A stretch of 64,000 bases of DNA from Pectinophora gossypiella (taxonomy: Eukaryota > Arthropoda > Insecta > Lepidoptera > Gelechiidae). How positions within the stretch are numbered: the stretch's first letter is position 1; the number at the start of each line of letters is the position of its first letter. The translations under genes were made by a program, and so were the position numbers. Location: contig NC_065407.1 of NCBI RefSeq assembly GCF_024362695.1, positions 15,066,001 through 15,130,000 of the forward strand, read 5' to 3'. This document shows positions 30,466 to 41,384 of the stretch, piece by piece. Under the pieces are notes generated by a model. It was not told where the DNA came from, made no database searches, and worked only from the letters and a program-made list of their open reading frames with translations.

Positions 30466-30470
<5 letters not shown>

Positions 30471-30540
<70 letters not shown>
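30471..30540. repeat. (AT)35 microsatellite
   Basis: Pure AT dinucleotide run. The 92- and 67-codon frames crossing it encode only alternating Tyr and Ile and are artefacts. Confidence 0.97.
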
Positions 30541-30542
<2 letters not shown>

Positions 30543-31216
30543 TAATAATATCACCTAAACTTTATAAATTTAAAAATGGCATTCAAGCAACTTTTACTCC
30601 TCGTGAGGACTTGATGGTGTATTTAGCTGGGTCATAGATAAATATACGATGTTAATCCAGAAATGGAAGTCTTTCTCATCTGCCTGACTATTGTTGAATG
30701 TGCTATCTGGTTCTCGCTTCGAAGTAAAATCGTCATTACTAGTTTTAGGTTTGAGCTTCTTTTTGATATGTTTAGCAACCTACCCCCTATGTTTATCATA
30801 ATTATAACATAAGTGGCTGAATGTGCATCCATGTTTTAATGTTATAGTCTAGTTTTACGTTACACTTAATTATCTAATTTCACGACTGTAACTAGTTATG
30901 TAGGTCATAAATAAATAAAATAAAATAAAAATAAAATATGTTCATAATATATATTTTTGGAAACTTTCTAGCCTATTTTATAACTACAGTAAGTATACCA
31001 ATCTGTCCTATGAGTTTGTTTACCACGGCTATCTTCTAAACATCACTACACGGAAGTATTTCAGAGAAATATTTCTTATTTTCTTGATTTATACTTTTTA
31101 GAGCGTGATTTTTCCGTAGTCGGGTTTTAGTTTTAAAACTTATGTTATACCTAATACAAGTTAGTAATCTACAATAAGTTGCGTCAAAAAATATAATATA
31201 TATTTGTCTCTTCCAG
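30541..31216. other. No gene seen
   Basis: TAAATAAATAAAATAAAATA at about 30909 is a probable LINE or SINE tail. Otherwise AT-rich and unassigned. Confidence 0.35.
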
Positions 31217-31429
31217 TCGTCAAAGCTCACGTATGCATCCCATGGGCAGATCGCGTGGGTCCCCTACATTACGGATTCACTGCGGTGAAATACGACCCGG
31301 CGTATCAGACTGTCACAAAAATTGGAGACGCCTGCTTTTTATTGAGCTTGCTGACTCCGATCCACCTGCAAGGGTTGCTTTTGAATTATTGTTCGGCAGT
31401 TACAATGAGATTTTGTGGGGTTTTTGTGT
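31217..31429 (+). other. Exon-like segment, unrecognised
   Basis: TTTGTCTCTTCCAG precedes it and GTAAGT follows it. It is 213 nt, GC-richer than the flanks, and open in two frames (one reads LLFIELADSDPPARVAFELL, the other VGPLHYGFTAVKYDPAYQ). I recognise neither peptide. It could be an internal coding exon on the plus strand or a chance arrangement inside an old transposon. Confidence 0.25.
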
Positions 31430-31600
31430 GTAAGTATAAGATATTTTATTTATTATTTACATAATTTACCTACGGCATAGAATAAAAAGTACCACTTTCC
31501 TCACCACACTAATTCGTATTAGGCACCAATCTTACCCCCTCTGTGTCTGACTTTAGTATTAATGGCTATGGTGCTAATTCCTGTAAATACCATATAATTT
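31430..31600. other. No feature recognised
   Basis: Nothing supported. Confidence 0.3.
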
Positions 31601-31800
31601 TATTTTAAGTTATACCTGTCATTTTCTTATCCGCCGAAAAGGAAAGGGACGGATATTCGACAAGCATAAAATTTATGGAACACACGTTAATTTTAAGCAC
31701 AAATCTAAAACAACCGTCTAAAAATTTTACATTGGCCAATAACCCGACAGAATTAAGTTGACAGCACACCGTCAAACGGTTTACATACTATTTTTGACTG
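31601..31800. repeat. Possible dispersed repeat
   Basis: CCGCCGAAAAGGAAAGGGAC and CCAATAACCCGACAGAATTA resemble a repeat I remember from many lepidopteran sequences. There is no second copy in this window, so support is weak. Confidence 0.35.
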
Positions 31801-31858
31801 TCGAATCATGAGCATATTATCATGTACCTACTTTAGAACTCTGTCGCACTATCATTGT
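31801..31858. mobile_element. H hairpin element, half
   Basis: GAATCATGAGCATATTATCA, TGTACCTACTTTAGAACTCT and GTCGCACTATCATTG match one arm of H. Confidence 0.6.
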
Positions 31859-32649
31859 TGGCATAATATGATGGTGTACAAATTTGTTCGTTACATTATG
31901 AGTTTCACATCACAGACCCTTTCGGGCACAACAAAATAGAAGTTTAAAAGAAAGAAGGAAGCTTTTCAAATAGCAACGTCAGTATCATTAAGGTACTCAC
32001 TAGTGCTGTAGTAACATTTATTAATTAGAAGTTCTTTTATTATTTTTAAATTTAGAAGGACTTCAGTCCCATTCGTCATAAAAGTTATTGTGATATGGTA
32101 TCAAGTGCATGTATAATTATAATATATTTATGCTCGGGAGTGTCTACCCCGTATGCGTGCAGTTATAAAGAGAGTAATAAAAATAAATTATATTATACAA
32201 GAAACAATGTAGGTATTTGAGTACAATAGTGTTCATAAAACGAAAATAGCAATCATAAAAGTAGTGTTAAACACATAATATATTTCTTTATAACACGAAC
32301 GGTGATACGAGCAATTATTATTATAAGTTAAATAGCAATTTTCCATACTTACTGCAAATGAAGCAATTTCGCGTGCTACTAAGTGGAAAAACTAATGCAT
32401 GTCTAAATGGACGGAAAATGTTAGAGCGAGGTGAAGTTACACTGGAGAATTAAACGCAAATGTACAGTCAGTGCACTAAAATCGGCATACAAACTCATAA
32501 CAGCACTGTTAGAGCAAACAGTTGCTTTTGTTGGGGAACTTTATACAGTTAGATAGAGCGACGTCGACTGGGAATAATATTTAAATATAAATAAAAATAA
32601 TGTTTAATTTCTCGCACAAACAAGGAACATCGCTAACTTTAGCCACGTA
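31859..32649. other. No gene or recognised repeat
   Basis: About 0.8 kb of AT-rich DNA. Nothing supported. Confidence 0.4.
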
Positions 32650-32705
32650 AAATGAAATCAAATCAAATATACTGAATTGCACACAACATACAAAACAATT
32701 TCTCA
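32650..32705 (-). mobile_element. LINE-Q tail fragment
   Basis: GAAATCAAATCAAATATACT then GAATTGCACACAACATACAA and AACAATTT. Confidence 0.7.
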
Positions 32706-33188
32706 CGTTTGACAGTTTTAAATTGTTGCCTATGAGAATTGTTGCATGAGAAATAAGGCAGCTTGTTCTACATTTCTTTTGTTTTTTCTCTTTGTATTGA
32801 CTTCTATGTCTTATATTTTTATTTATTTATTTCCAAACTTTACACTATTATAACAGGCATGTCATCCCACAGAAAGAAAGAGGATGGAAAAGCCTTAACT
32901 CGCATTTTGTATGAGAACCGCTGTCGTCGGATCAACCCCTCTCTTTTACTACTACTCCTGCAAACAGATAACTAGGATAGTTCTAACTGCTTCTCATATT
33001 CCATAGCCACTTTACCGGCAATGTATATTTTATGAAATAGGCTGCGATTTTATCATTACTTTTCGTAAGAAAGCAAAAGTTTTTTTTTGATAAGTAGCGG
33101 ATCATACTAAGGTTTTTAGTTTTCCTGTGATAGAGAGGGATCTACGAGTACTTGCGTAATAGTCGATATTTGATTTGTTGCCCTGCAG
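32706..33188. other. No gene seen
   Basis: AT-rich. Nothing supported. Confidence 0.35.
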
Positions 33189-33328
33189 GTTATAATGCAC
33201 AAGACGACCACGGAACTCCGGGTGTCGTAAAGTTTGCGGACGAGTGGAGTGCAAAGTGGAAGTATGAACTATTTGTTCATACTTGTATGGCGCGCGTTTC
33301 GGGCTCACTTGACCTCTTTTTCTATTCC
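33189..33328 (+). other. Exon-like segment, unrecognised
   Basis: Acceptor-like TTTGTTGCCCTGCAG and donor-like GTATGT bound a 140-nt open frame including DHGTPGVVKFADEWSAKWKY then ELFVHTCMARVSGSLDL. The GC is higher than the flanks. However, AAGTATGAACTATTTGTTCA followed by TACTT is a palindrome, and the stretch reminds me of a common lepidopteran repeat. The repeat reading seems likelier. Confidence 0.25.
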
Positions 33329-33779
33329 GTATGTTATCCTAATTCTAATGCTTAGGTACAAATATATATCTGAGCGTATTATCATGAACCGAGCACAAAT
33401 CCTTTAAACTACGTGATATCAATTTCCTATGATCCAAACATGAATTCAGACTTCTAAAGAATTATAAAATCTGAAGACTAAATAATATGCTCCAAGCCTT
33501 ATTCCTTGGAATTCCCGAGGCGTTTGTCGTGACCAGTGTAGCCAAGGTTTGTGTTATGCAAAAACGTTAATGGCGAAAGCTGCTGGAGTGCCAGTTAATT
33601 GGGAGGGCAAAGTAAAAAGTTCCTCTGCTGTTGATGAGTTTTGAGAACCATCGACAGTTGTGAACGAGGTCTTGGATACCTACTTGCTGTACATTTTATC
33701 AATCCTCTTCTTTATGAGTAAAGAAAACATCAATGAGAGAAACTGTATTCAGCTGCAATATGAATAGGTGAGCGTCTAA
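33329..33779. other. No gene or recognised repeat
   Basis: Nothing supported. Confidence 0.35.
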
Positions 33780-34055
33780 CTTAGAACCCTATCCATATTA
33801 AATTGTTTAAGGTTTAGTGAGACATTGCTTTCAATTTCTCAAATAATTTAAGATGACAGGGTTCTAAAGTGTGACAATGATAGTAAATTGAAAAGTGCTT
33901 TATTCAGTTGCGTTACGGCTAAGTATCTCATTTTAGAATCCTGTCACATTAAAGTATTTTAGGGTTTAGTGAGACTTTACATACAATTTGTCAAATAATT
34001 TAAGCCGACAGGGTTCTAAAGTGTAACAATGATAGTAATTGAAAAGTATATTGCG
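33780..34055. mobile_element. Two H-type hairpin elements in tandem
   Basis: GACAGGGTTCTAAAGTGTGA followed by CAATGATAGTAAATTG at about 33857 recurs about 151 bp later as GACAGGGTTCTAAAGTGTAA at about 34008. Each unit has an inner GTTTAGTGAGAC and an outer AGAACCCT or AGAATCCTGTC arm. Likely an H element duplicated in tandem. Confidence 0.7.
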
Positions 34056-34059
34056 TTTT

Positions 34060-34325
34060 CGTCTTTTAACGTGTGGGTTGTTAGGTCAAAGCCGACGTTA
34101 CTAACTCTGGTGTTAGGGTTGTTACTACCGTCACAAGCCCCTACATTCCTAACTTCACTAAGTGCCTTCTGAATTAACTTTTTACCCGACGATGTGGTTC
34201 AAAATTGAATGGTCTTACCAAACTATTGGACGTCATAGGATTTCCTGGATTTTTTTCCACCGGAAATCGAACCCAAAACCTCCGGATCGTAAATCAAACA
34301 CTCGAACCACTAAACTACGGAGTTG
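34060..34325 (-). mobile_element. SINE-A, highly diverged
   Basis: CGTGTGGGTTGTTAGGTC, CTCTGGTGTTAGGGTTGTTA and, at the head, GGAAATCGAACCCAAAACCT then CCGGATCGT. Many changes; the core is almost lost. The oldest-looking SINE-A here. Confidence 0.75.
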
Positions 34326-34789
34326 TGTTAATAATTATGACGTTAAAATGTTTACTGGCTTGGCATGTTAAGTATATTTCGCGTGTTGTTGTATGCGAGA
34401 TTTCGAGCATGCAATAGTACGATTCTCTTTTGTAAACACGTTTACATAACTTGAGAGGCTACATTGTAGTGGCGGTCTACAATAGGATTTTCTGTGTCGT
34501 GAGTTTTCAAAGATCGTCAAAAGAGGTCGTTTTGAATTTGGAATGCGCCAATGCTTTCTAAAAGTAGGCGAACTTATCTGTTTAAACAGTCATACTCTAT
34601 GAAGAGCTTCCAAATGAATCCTAAAATTTTATTTCCATGTTAATCGATTTCAATAAAGAGGAGGTTAGAATTGAACATCGTAGATAATTAGTTAAATATG
34701 GAATTGTAGTTTGACACTTTTATCAAATTGAACGAAAAATAAATTTCACATAAAATAACCATAAGCTTCAATATAGGTAGGCTGTATAT
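34326..34789. other. No gene or recognised repeat
   Basis: Nothing supported. Confidence 0.35.
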
Positions 34790-34880
34790 ATCGAAAGATA
34801 AAGTAAAAGAAAATAACGCGGTAAAAACCCGGCATTATGGGTTTTAATTATGATAATAACGGCGTAAACCTCAAACCATG
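34790..34880. repeat. N repeat, diverged
   Basis: AATAACGCGGTAAAAACCCG, GCATTATGGGTTTTAATTAT and GATAATAACGGCGTAAAC. Matches the N arm. Confidence 0.5.
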
Positions 34881-34980
34881 CATAAAATAAAAGAATTCTA
34901 CTTTGTTTTCTAAGAGGCCATCACCCCCTCATCATTTATGTTAAGTCAAAAAATGTCGCTTAAAACAAACAACCATAATT

Positions 34981-35178
34981 CACTGACGCCAAGCCCACGT
35001 CGCCGGCGACTGTCGCCCAACATTTTTTCATAAAAAATGTATAACACACACACGACGCCCACTGCGCGTGCACTTGGCGACGCTTTGGCAACTTGGCGAC
35101 GCTCTTTCAACCAAGTCATTTCCATATAAATTGTTTGCTGACGTTGCCGGCGACATGGACTTGGCGTCTGGACGGGTA
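34981..35178. mobile_element. GC-rich foldback element
   Basis: TGACGCCAAGCCCACGTCGC then CGGCGAC at the left (34983) faces GTTGCCGGCGACATGGACTT then GGCGTC at the right (35144-35170). The centre repeats CTTGGCGACGCT. A non-autonomous element by structure. Clearly GC-richer than its surroundings. Confidence 0.72.
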
Positions 35179-35561
35179 CTGGGCCAAATAACCGTTCAAT
35201 TGCTGATACAATAATTTTCTTATATTTTTCACAACTTAACTCTTTCTAAGAATAAACTTTGAAAAGTATAGAGTATCTCAAACTGCGAGACACGCAAGTG
35301 ACCTTGGGTCACGAACAAAGCTTCTTAACAGTTGATTTATTGCAACTTCTATTTCATACTTGGTTTGTCTCCGTCAGTTTTCTAACAGTTTAGTAGAAAA
35401 TTTTGCTGTGAACTAACTTCAGGCGCTTGAAACCAGTTCTTAACTGTCGCCGTGGTTATAACTTATGATGTTATGTTATTTATTGTTATTTTGTGTGTAC
35501 AACATTAATTCTATAAAAATGGGTTGAATCAAATGCCATTTCGGACTCTTATTTAGATAGG
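35179..35561. other. No gene or recognised repeat
   Basis: Nothing supported. Confidence 0.35.
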
Positions 35562-36156
35562 AAAATGTGTTTAAAATTTTATTAAAAACATAACATACAA
35601 TATTACATGTTGCGAAATTGAATCATTTATGATTAACAGACACGCCACACAGTATATCAGCGAAATTCCGGAGTGAAACACACTTGATCGTCTCTATATA
35701 TTGTCATCATCATCATCAGCCCATTAATGTCCCCACTGCTGGGGTACGGACCTTCCCTATGGATGGATAGGGAGATCGGGCCTTAAACCACCACGCGGGC
35801 CCAGTGCGGATTGGTGGTTAATAACGACTGCTTATGCAGCCGGGACCAACGGCTTAACGTGCCTTCCGAAGCACGGAGGAGCTCGAGATGAAAACTTTTT
35901 TTTTTTTGTGGTCACCCATCCTATGACCGGCCTTTGCGAAAATTGCTTAACTTCAACAATCGCAGACCGAGCGCGTTTACCGCTGCGCCACCGAGCTCCT
36001 TGGCTGCGCCACCGAGCTCAAAATGTGTTTAAAATTTTATTAAAAACAAAACATACATTACAATATGTTGAGAAATTGAATCGTTAATGATTAACAGACA
36101 CGCCACACAGTATATCAGCGAAATTCCGGAGTGAAACAAACTTGATCGTCTCTATA
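35562..36156. repeat. 137-bp direct duplication flanking a SINE
   Basis: 35562-35698 and 36020-36156 are near-identical (shared AACAGACACGCCACACAGTA and CGAAATTCCGGAGTGAAACA). Between them is the SINE-B at 35702-35999 plus a second copy of its last 17 bp (GCTGCGCCACCGAGCTC at 35982-35998 and 36003-36019). Confidence 0.93.
35702..35999 (-). mobile_element. SINE-B, full length
   Basis: Tail ATCATCATCATCAGCCCATT at the left, core about 35841-35878, T run, 5S-like block (GGTCACCCATCC, GTTGCTTAACTTC-type sequence with one change), head CTGCGCCACCGAGCTCC at the right. Confidence 0.93.
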
Positions 36157-36357
36157 ATGTGACAAATAAATAATACCCTCAGCTGTATTTTCGAGCCATT
36201 TGTCCCGTATACGGCCCATGTATTTTTACTCACGACAACATGAAGTAGGGACACGCGTTTGTGTAAGGGGATATTTCGTTTTAGTTGTTTGTATACTTGT
36301 CTAAAACAAACACGTATACAAACTTGTCTGGTTATACAAACATCATAGCATTAATAA
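36157..36357. other. No feature recognised
   Basis: A short inverted pair, AAACAAACACGTATACAAAC and GTTTGTATACTTGTC-type sequence, near 36288-36325. Nothing more. Confidence 0.3.
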
Positions 36358-36500
36358 TGTATATATATGCTTTAGTACCATTTCACATTAACATGAAGTT
36401 AATATCAAGAGAAATTGAACTGTAAATCTCGCTAAATGTCAAATAATTGTTAATGCGATAGGGTTCTAAAGGGGTACGTGGTACTTCTCATGACTGAACT
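36358..36500. mobile_element. H hairpin element
   Basis: TTTAGTACCATTTCACATTA, GAAATTGAACTGTAAATCTC, GCGATAGGGTTCTAAAGGGG and CTCATGACTG. Confidence 0.7.
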
Positions 36501-36554
36501 TACTGATTATATTTAGGTACTATGTCAAACTCCAGATACTTTTTGGTGTAAGTT

Positions 36555-36615
36555 TTAGAAGAAAGGATTCAGCTGTATTTCCTCCCGCGCATTTCGTAAA
36601 AGTCTACTGAGGGAT
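36555..36615 (+). mobile_element. SINE-E 5' fragment, diverged
   Basis: TTCAGCTGTATTTCCTCCCG and TACTGAGGGATTTTAT resemble TTCAGCTGCTTGTCTTCCCG and GACAGAGGGATTGTG in SINE-E. Confidence 0.45.
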
Positions 36616-37099
36616 TTTATAATTTTTGAGGGATTTTATTTCAGTAAGTGTCACCAAGTTGTCTTCTGTTTGTTAGTTTCTTTCCCCACTCTATTAGAGA
36701 TCATTAAAGGTCTATTTCCTTTACTGCAATCCTGATACACCACTTCCGTTTCTTTCACTCTGTTAAAAAAAAAGTTAAACTCCGACATGTTCGCCGGTGA
36801 CTTAGCCTTTCTTAAAAACATCCTATATTTAGGATGTTGTAGATCTAACGATCTTCCTCTTCTAAAGTGTAGTTGAATTTCTTGCGTTAATCTTCTTTTT
36901 TCATTCTCTCTTTAAATCCGAAACTAGGCGATAGGTTTTGCATAATACATTCCCCGTCTTTGCTATCCTTATGTAAGTCACAGTCTCACAGAGCACTAAA
37001 GTACAATGCGCCAGTAATTCAACTCAGTCGTGGACGTAGCTTATTTAATAGCTTACTAATTGCAGTTAAGCTATTCGGTTCTCCTTTACGATGTCGTTT
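36616..37099. other. No gene or recognised repeat
   Basis: Nothing supported. Confidence 0.35.
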
Positions 37100-37160
37100 C
37101 CATTTCATCCGGCCAAGTAGTGAATGCCCGTCATAGTAAGTTATGACAAAAAAAGTTTCA
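37100..37160 (+). mobile_element. Retro-F 3' tail fragment
   Basis: TCCGGCCAAGTAGTGAATGC then TAGTAAGTTATGACAAAAAA. Confidence 0.6.
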
Positions 37161-37184
37161 ATTTAAAGATTTGTTATTTGAGAC

Positions 37185-37280
37185 GAACGTGTTTCTTGCA
37201 GCTACTTTTCCTCGGCTATACAGGTTGAGAAGTTGCAAAAGTTTTAGACAGATGAGACGTTCGACAAAAAATATATTTAT
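37185..37280 (+). mobile_element. LINE-I 3' fragment
   Basis: CTCGGCTATACAGGTTGAGA, AGTTGCAAAAGTTTTAGACA and GATGAGACGTTCGACAAAAA. The tail is absent. Confidence 0.7.
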
Positions 37281-37436
37281 ACGATGGATTGATAACCTGT
37301 CACCATGTGCTTCATCATAATAGATCCTCCTTATGACAAATATAAAATCAGGTGTATGCGGGTTTGTGACTCAGCCTCCCCATTTGGGCGCGACTTTAGT
37401 TATCTTAAGCATCATATTTATCAATGCTCAGAATAT

Positions 37437-37705
37437 CGCTACTAAACCTGAAAGCCGATGAATGGATCCGGGGTAAAACAAAAGTCAAAGACGTGGTCAG
37501 CACTATAGCAAGATAGAAGTGATGAGACATGGGCGGGACACATCGCTAGATTGGGTGGTAGACGCTGGGCCAGGAAACCTTAGGATGGAAATCTAAAGAA
37601 AACACACGGGGAAGAAGCAGACGGTGATATTCAGGATTCAATATTGGATGCAGAGGGCGCAAGAGTGGACGAATATAAAACCACAAGTGGAGAAGAGGAG
37701 CGGAC
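37437..37705 (+). pseudogene. Degraded LINE reverse transcriptase C-terminus
   Basis: Reading shifts between frames: EWIRGKTKVKDVVSTIAR, then stops, then WAGHIARLGGRRWARK. Intact relatives have the segment WAGHIARRTDGRWGGKVLEW in LINE-R (48915-49316). At least one frameshift and several stops. No catalytic domain. Confidence 0.65.
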
Positions 37706-37775
37706 ATATTTGTTTGGCAAGTAGTTAATGTCATTTGCAACAACTTTACAGTAAGTCATCTCAAAAAAAAAATCA
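37706..37775 (+). mobile_element. Retro-F 3' tail fragment
   Basis: GGCAAGTAGTTAATGTCATT, TACAGTAAGTCATCTC then A9. Confidence 0.6.
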
Positions 37776-38945
37776 AGGACCCCTACATCCAAAGCTGGAC
37801 AATCATGACCAGCCACAATGATAATGATCATGATCACTGTTACCATAAAATTCTCAGAAAGCAAAGTACCAACATAAACATCAAAGTTCTTCTAAAAATA
37901 CAAACTAGAGGGTAAAATATTTCTGCGAGTGATACGGGGCTACGTTAAGCTTTTGTGTTCCAACTGTTCCAAGTCAAAACTGGGAATCGCATTTCACGTT
38001 CTGAATAGCCTCGCCAGAGAAGCAGCATAATATTCTACGTAGTAATTTGCTCTATTTAACCCCACAGACGAACTGAATTGGAATTCACAGAAAATTAGAC
38101 GGCAGCTAAATTACTACGAGAGGAAATATTAGATTTCATTCTACACGTCTTGTTACTTGCATTTTATTTTGCTAAAAGTATCACAATTTTTTACCCATCT
38201 TTCACCATTTTTACTCCTGAGTCCGCTTATAAAACCTGAAGGTATTGAGAAGTTCGGATCTTCCAATGTGAAGGAAAATCCAGCCCAATTTCATGCAACA
38301 ACACTTACTTACTTAGGCAAAATATAAAAAAGTAAAAAAAAATCAAAATAATAAAAACAAAAAAAAATCAAAATAAAATTAGTAGGTAAATAGTTGCCGA
38401 AGGCACAGTTTATTTCATACCGGGGCCAACCGCATGACGTGACAAAGCATGACAATTTAATAAGTGATAATCTCACAAAGTGATAATTAACTGCGTCCCC
38501 AATAGATATCCTGATATCAATTCCTGGTGGTCCTGACCACCAAAACTAGAGGGAGTAAATAGATCACTAGAATATTAAATCCATTAATATGTTATTTACA
38601 AAAACTGCATCAATATATTAGTCACAAAGTCTGCTAAAGTGAAATAGGTGATGTAATAAAGATAAATAGTAAGAATATAAATAAGAATCAGAAAAACTGA
38701 GAACAAAAGGCGACTTCATCGTTTAAAATGGATTGACAAGTTAATTCAGAATAGAATTGCATGACACAGTTATCGATTCAAAAAATAAAATAAAAGAAAG
38801 ATAAAACAAAACCAGTGTTCTCTTGAAAGAAAAGTTGTATTGAAAACGTAAGTATTTAATTAGAAACGAGAAAATTTCAAGACCAATGTGCACAGACGTA
38901 ATTCTTACCGGAATAGTTCTAATTTGGGATTACGTTATATATAGT
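37776..38945. other. About 1.2 kb without a gene
   Basis: An A-rich patch at 38325-38375 (AAATCAAAATAATAAAAAC) may be a decayed tail. Otherwise nothing is recognised. Confidence 0.4.
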
Positions 38946-39097
38946 ACGAGGTATGTGACCTAACCTGTATTGGGCTGGGGTTTCCTTCGTGGGTTGGAAG
39001 GTCAGACAGGCAGTCGCTGCTGTTAAAAACCGGATCTGTCAAATCTTCAGGTTAGGTAAGCGGACACTATGAAAAACGGGATAATGCTAGGGAGATA
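38946..39097 (+). mobile_element. SINE-C 3' half
   Basis: GAGGTATGTGACCTAACCTG, TGGAAGGTCAGACAGGCAGT, GATAATGCTAGGGAGATAAT. Confidence 0.88.
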
Positions 39098-39944
39098 ATT
39101 ACGCTGTCTTTTCTAGTGATAGTTTGCAACTTGACTAGGTTAATAGTCATGCTTCTAACGATAAATCAAACGTGAACAAAGTTATAGTAATAAAAGTAAA
39201 AGCAAACCCAGAATGTAACAGCGAGATAAAACACAAAGAGGCTCTATCTGAAACAACAGCGATATATAAAAGTGGTCGCTAAGCAATTCATTGTAATCCT
39301 TCCCTACGATTTAGAAATTTAAATGAAGGGACCGGACCGCAATTTTAATATTTCACGTTGGGAGTGTGTGCAAGTGAATTAATTATGTAAATTAGTTTGC
39401 GGCACATTGAAAATTAGCACGAATTACACGGTTAATGATGCGCCTGTTTTGAATTTTGGCTTTACAGTTTATTGGGTGTTTGCTGCTTTTAGGTAATATT
39501 TCAGATTGTTACAATAATCAAACCTATAGGAACTTCTTTCTGATGTTATGATGGTCAACTATTCCACTATAGGCCTGTGGTAACTAATCAAGTAGACCAG
39601 GGTTTTTTTTATTATTTTATAAAAAGGAAATGGCGGCGGTTAAATTGGAAGCGACAGTGTGTTCTAAATATTTTTGTTAAAATTAAAAATAAGAAGATAT
39701 TCATCACCACGCACCATTATCATTTAACTCCACCACCCTACGCACATCATTAGAACTTGCAATAATGTTTGATACGAAGTCTTAAAATTGATTGCGTTTG
39801 CGACAAGTGACAAGCTTCTAATGAATGGAAATTCATTCTGGAATTCACTCTCATTTTACGATACTAAAAAGTGAACGCATTCCATCCTTTTCCTTACTCC
39901 CTTTCCAACGGAAATAATGTACTGTACTGGACTATACTGTGTAT
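39098..39944. other. No gene or recognised repeat
   Basis: About 0.85 kb. Nothing supported. Confidence 0.4.
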
Positions 39945-40028
39945 TTTACAGTGCTTATGTTTTTATTCGTATATTTATGTCCTTTGTATTATATCGTTGT
40001 GCAATAAAGTAATATTGATTGATTGATA
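39945..40028 (+). mobile_element. LINE-S 3' tail with (GATT)n
   Basis: ATGTCCTTTGTATTATATCG, TTGTGCAATAAAGTAATATT and GATTGATTGATAG. Inverse match to 12995-13070. SINE-E is inserted at its tail. Confidence 0.75.
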
Positions 40029-40314
40029 GACTATTTGCTTCTATGCTGTTCTGGGAGCAAATAAAAAACATAGAAAACGTTCAGCTGCTTGTCTTCCCGG
40101 GCATGTCGTAAAAACCGACAGAGGGATTGTGTCCTCTAACATGATGGATTAATGTTATGGGCGATAGGCTGATCCCTTATCACCATAAGGTTCATCATAT
40201 CCAGCTTACGATATCGTATCAACAGTGGCTGCAAGTTGTCTTTGATTACTTGTGGCTCTGCCCACCCCATTAGGGATTACGGGCGTGAGTTTATGTATGT
40301 ATGTATGTATGATT
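40029..40314 (+). mobile_element. SINE-E, near full length
   Basis: TTCTATGCTGTTCTGGGAGC, GGGCATGTCGTAAAAACCGA, GGCTGATCCCTTATCACCAT, GGGATTACGGGCGTGAGTTT then (ATGT)n. GACTAT occurs at both borders (40029-40034, 40315-40320). I see no clear tRNA-like boxes, so its head origin is open. Confidence 0.85.
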
Positions 40315-40339
40315 GACTATAATATAGTGGGGAACAACT

Positions 40340-40560
40340 GGCTATACGTCACAGCTCTTTCTGTTAGACCAAAGTTATAGGTGGTGAGCTGTATAACATA
40401 ATATAAGCTCACGACTATGTCTCAATTGGGGTAGTCAGAGGTACATCCGTCGCGTTATGAACTAAGTATCCACTTTCCGAGCTTTCAGATGAGTCTTTCT
40501 TTTTGGTCAGCTGTTTCCCTGTCTATAACGGTCCAACTATGGTATAAGTAAACCAGGTAT
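40340..40560. repeat. Repeat-G, two adjoining copies
   Basis: CTTTCTGTTAGACCAAAGTT and GGTGGTGAGCTGTAT (40355-40395), then ATAAGCTCACGACTATGTCT, CAATTGGGGTAGTCAGAGGT and CTATAACGGTCCAACTATGG. Confidence 0.65.
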
Positions 40561-41384
40561 GCTCATAAGTGACAGCTAACATTTCAAGGTTAGCCCAGCT
40601 GACGTCAACCCACCCTGGGTTGCCATTTTGTAAAAAATAAATTACCTACGACCAATGTTTTTATAATTACTTTGCAAGGATATTTTTAACTTTTAGTAAA
40701 AGATTTACTTACAGTTTTATTTTTAATGTGACAAGTAATAGTAATTAAATAAATTAGTCAGTAATTCACTTAATTTTCAATAATATTTACGTCCTTGGAA
40801 TGTTGGAGATATCAATCTAATGGAAACACAGTGGTAACACTAATTACGACATCAAAGGGCTAGCAATGGCGGCTTGTCATAGGATTGAGCATGGTTTTCT
40901 AATACCATGAGTAATAGGTAATAAACTGCTTTGTTAACTTAGTGACTAAGTTGTGGCTCGTGGTATACTATGCTCTGTTTGGTAACTCGAAATAACCTTT
41001 ACCCAGCCAGAAGCGCATACCTGGTCTTCTTATACCACCATGTGTCCAACCAACTGTGAGATGCCTATTGTTATACCAAGCCGCTGGAATAATGTTACCT
41101 ACACAAGCAATGCCCCATCCAGTACTTGTTCACAGCTCACCGTGTGTTTACGATGTCGAACATCAAATTCCATGTACTGTACACTTAAGATGTAGTGCAG
41201 TACACTTCAGTACATCCCAAAGCGATAGTTCCAAGTTTATTGTGTGCCAGGGTCTCTTACAAGAGTATTGGTGACTGAAGCAAGTCTTTGTGTTTGATAT
41301 GTACAAAGTTCTGATACTAGTAAAACGGTTTTTGGTGTGTTTGCCTCCCAACGACCCGATTACTTCTCGACGACCCGATTACTT
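40561..41384. other. No gene recognised
   Basis: A 72-codon frame (41056-41274) is unrecognised. GTACACTTCAGTACAT and GTACTGTACACTTAAG form a weak hairpin at 41170-41220. Confidence 0.35.

Noticed and set aside
30267..30637. Two open frames with long Tyr-Ile runs
   Set aside because: They are translations of the (AT)35 microsatellite.
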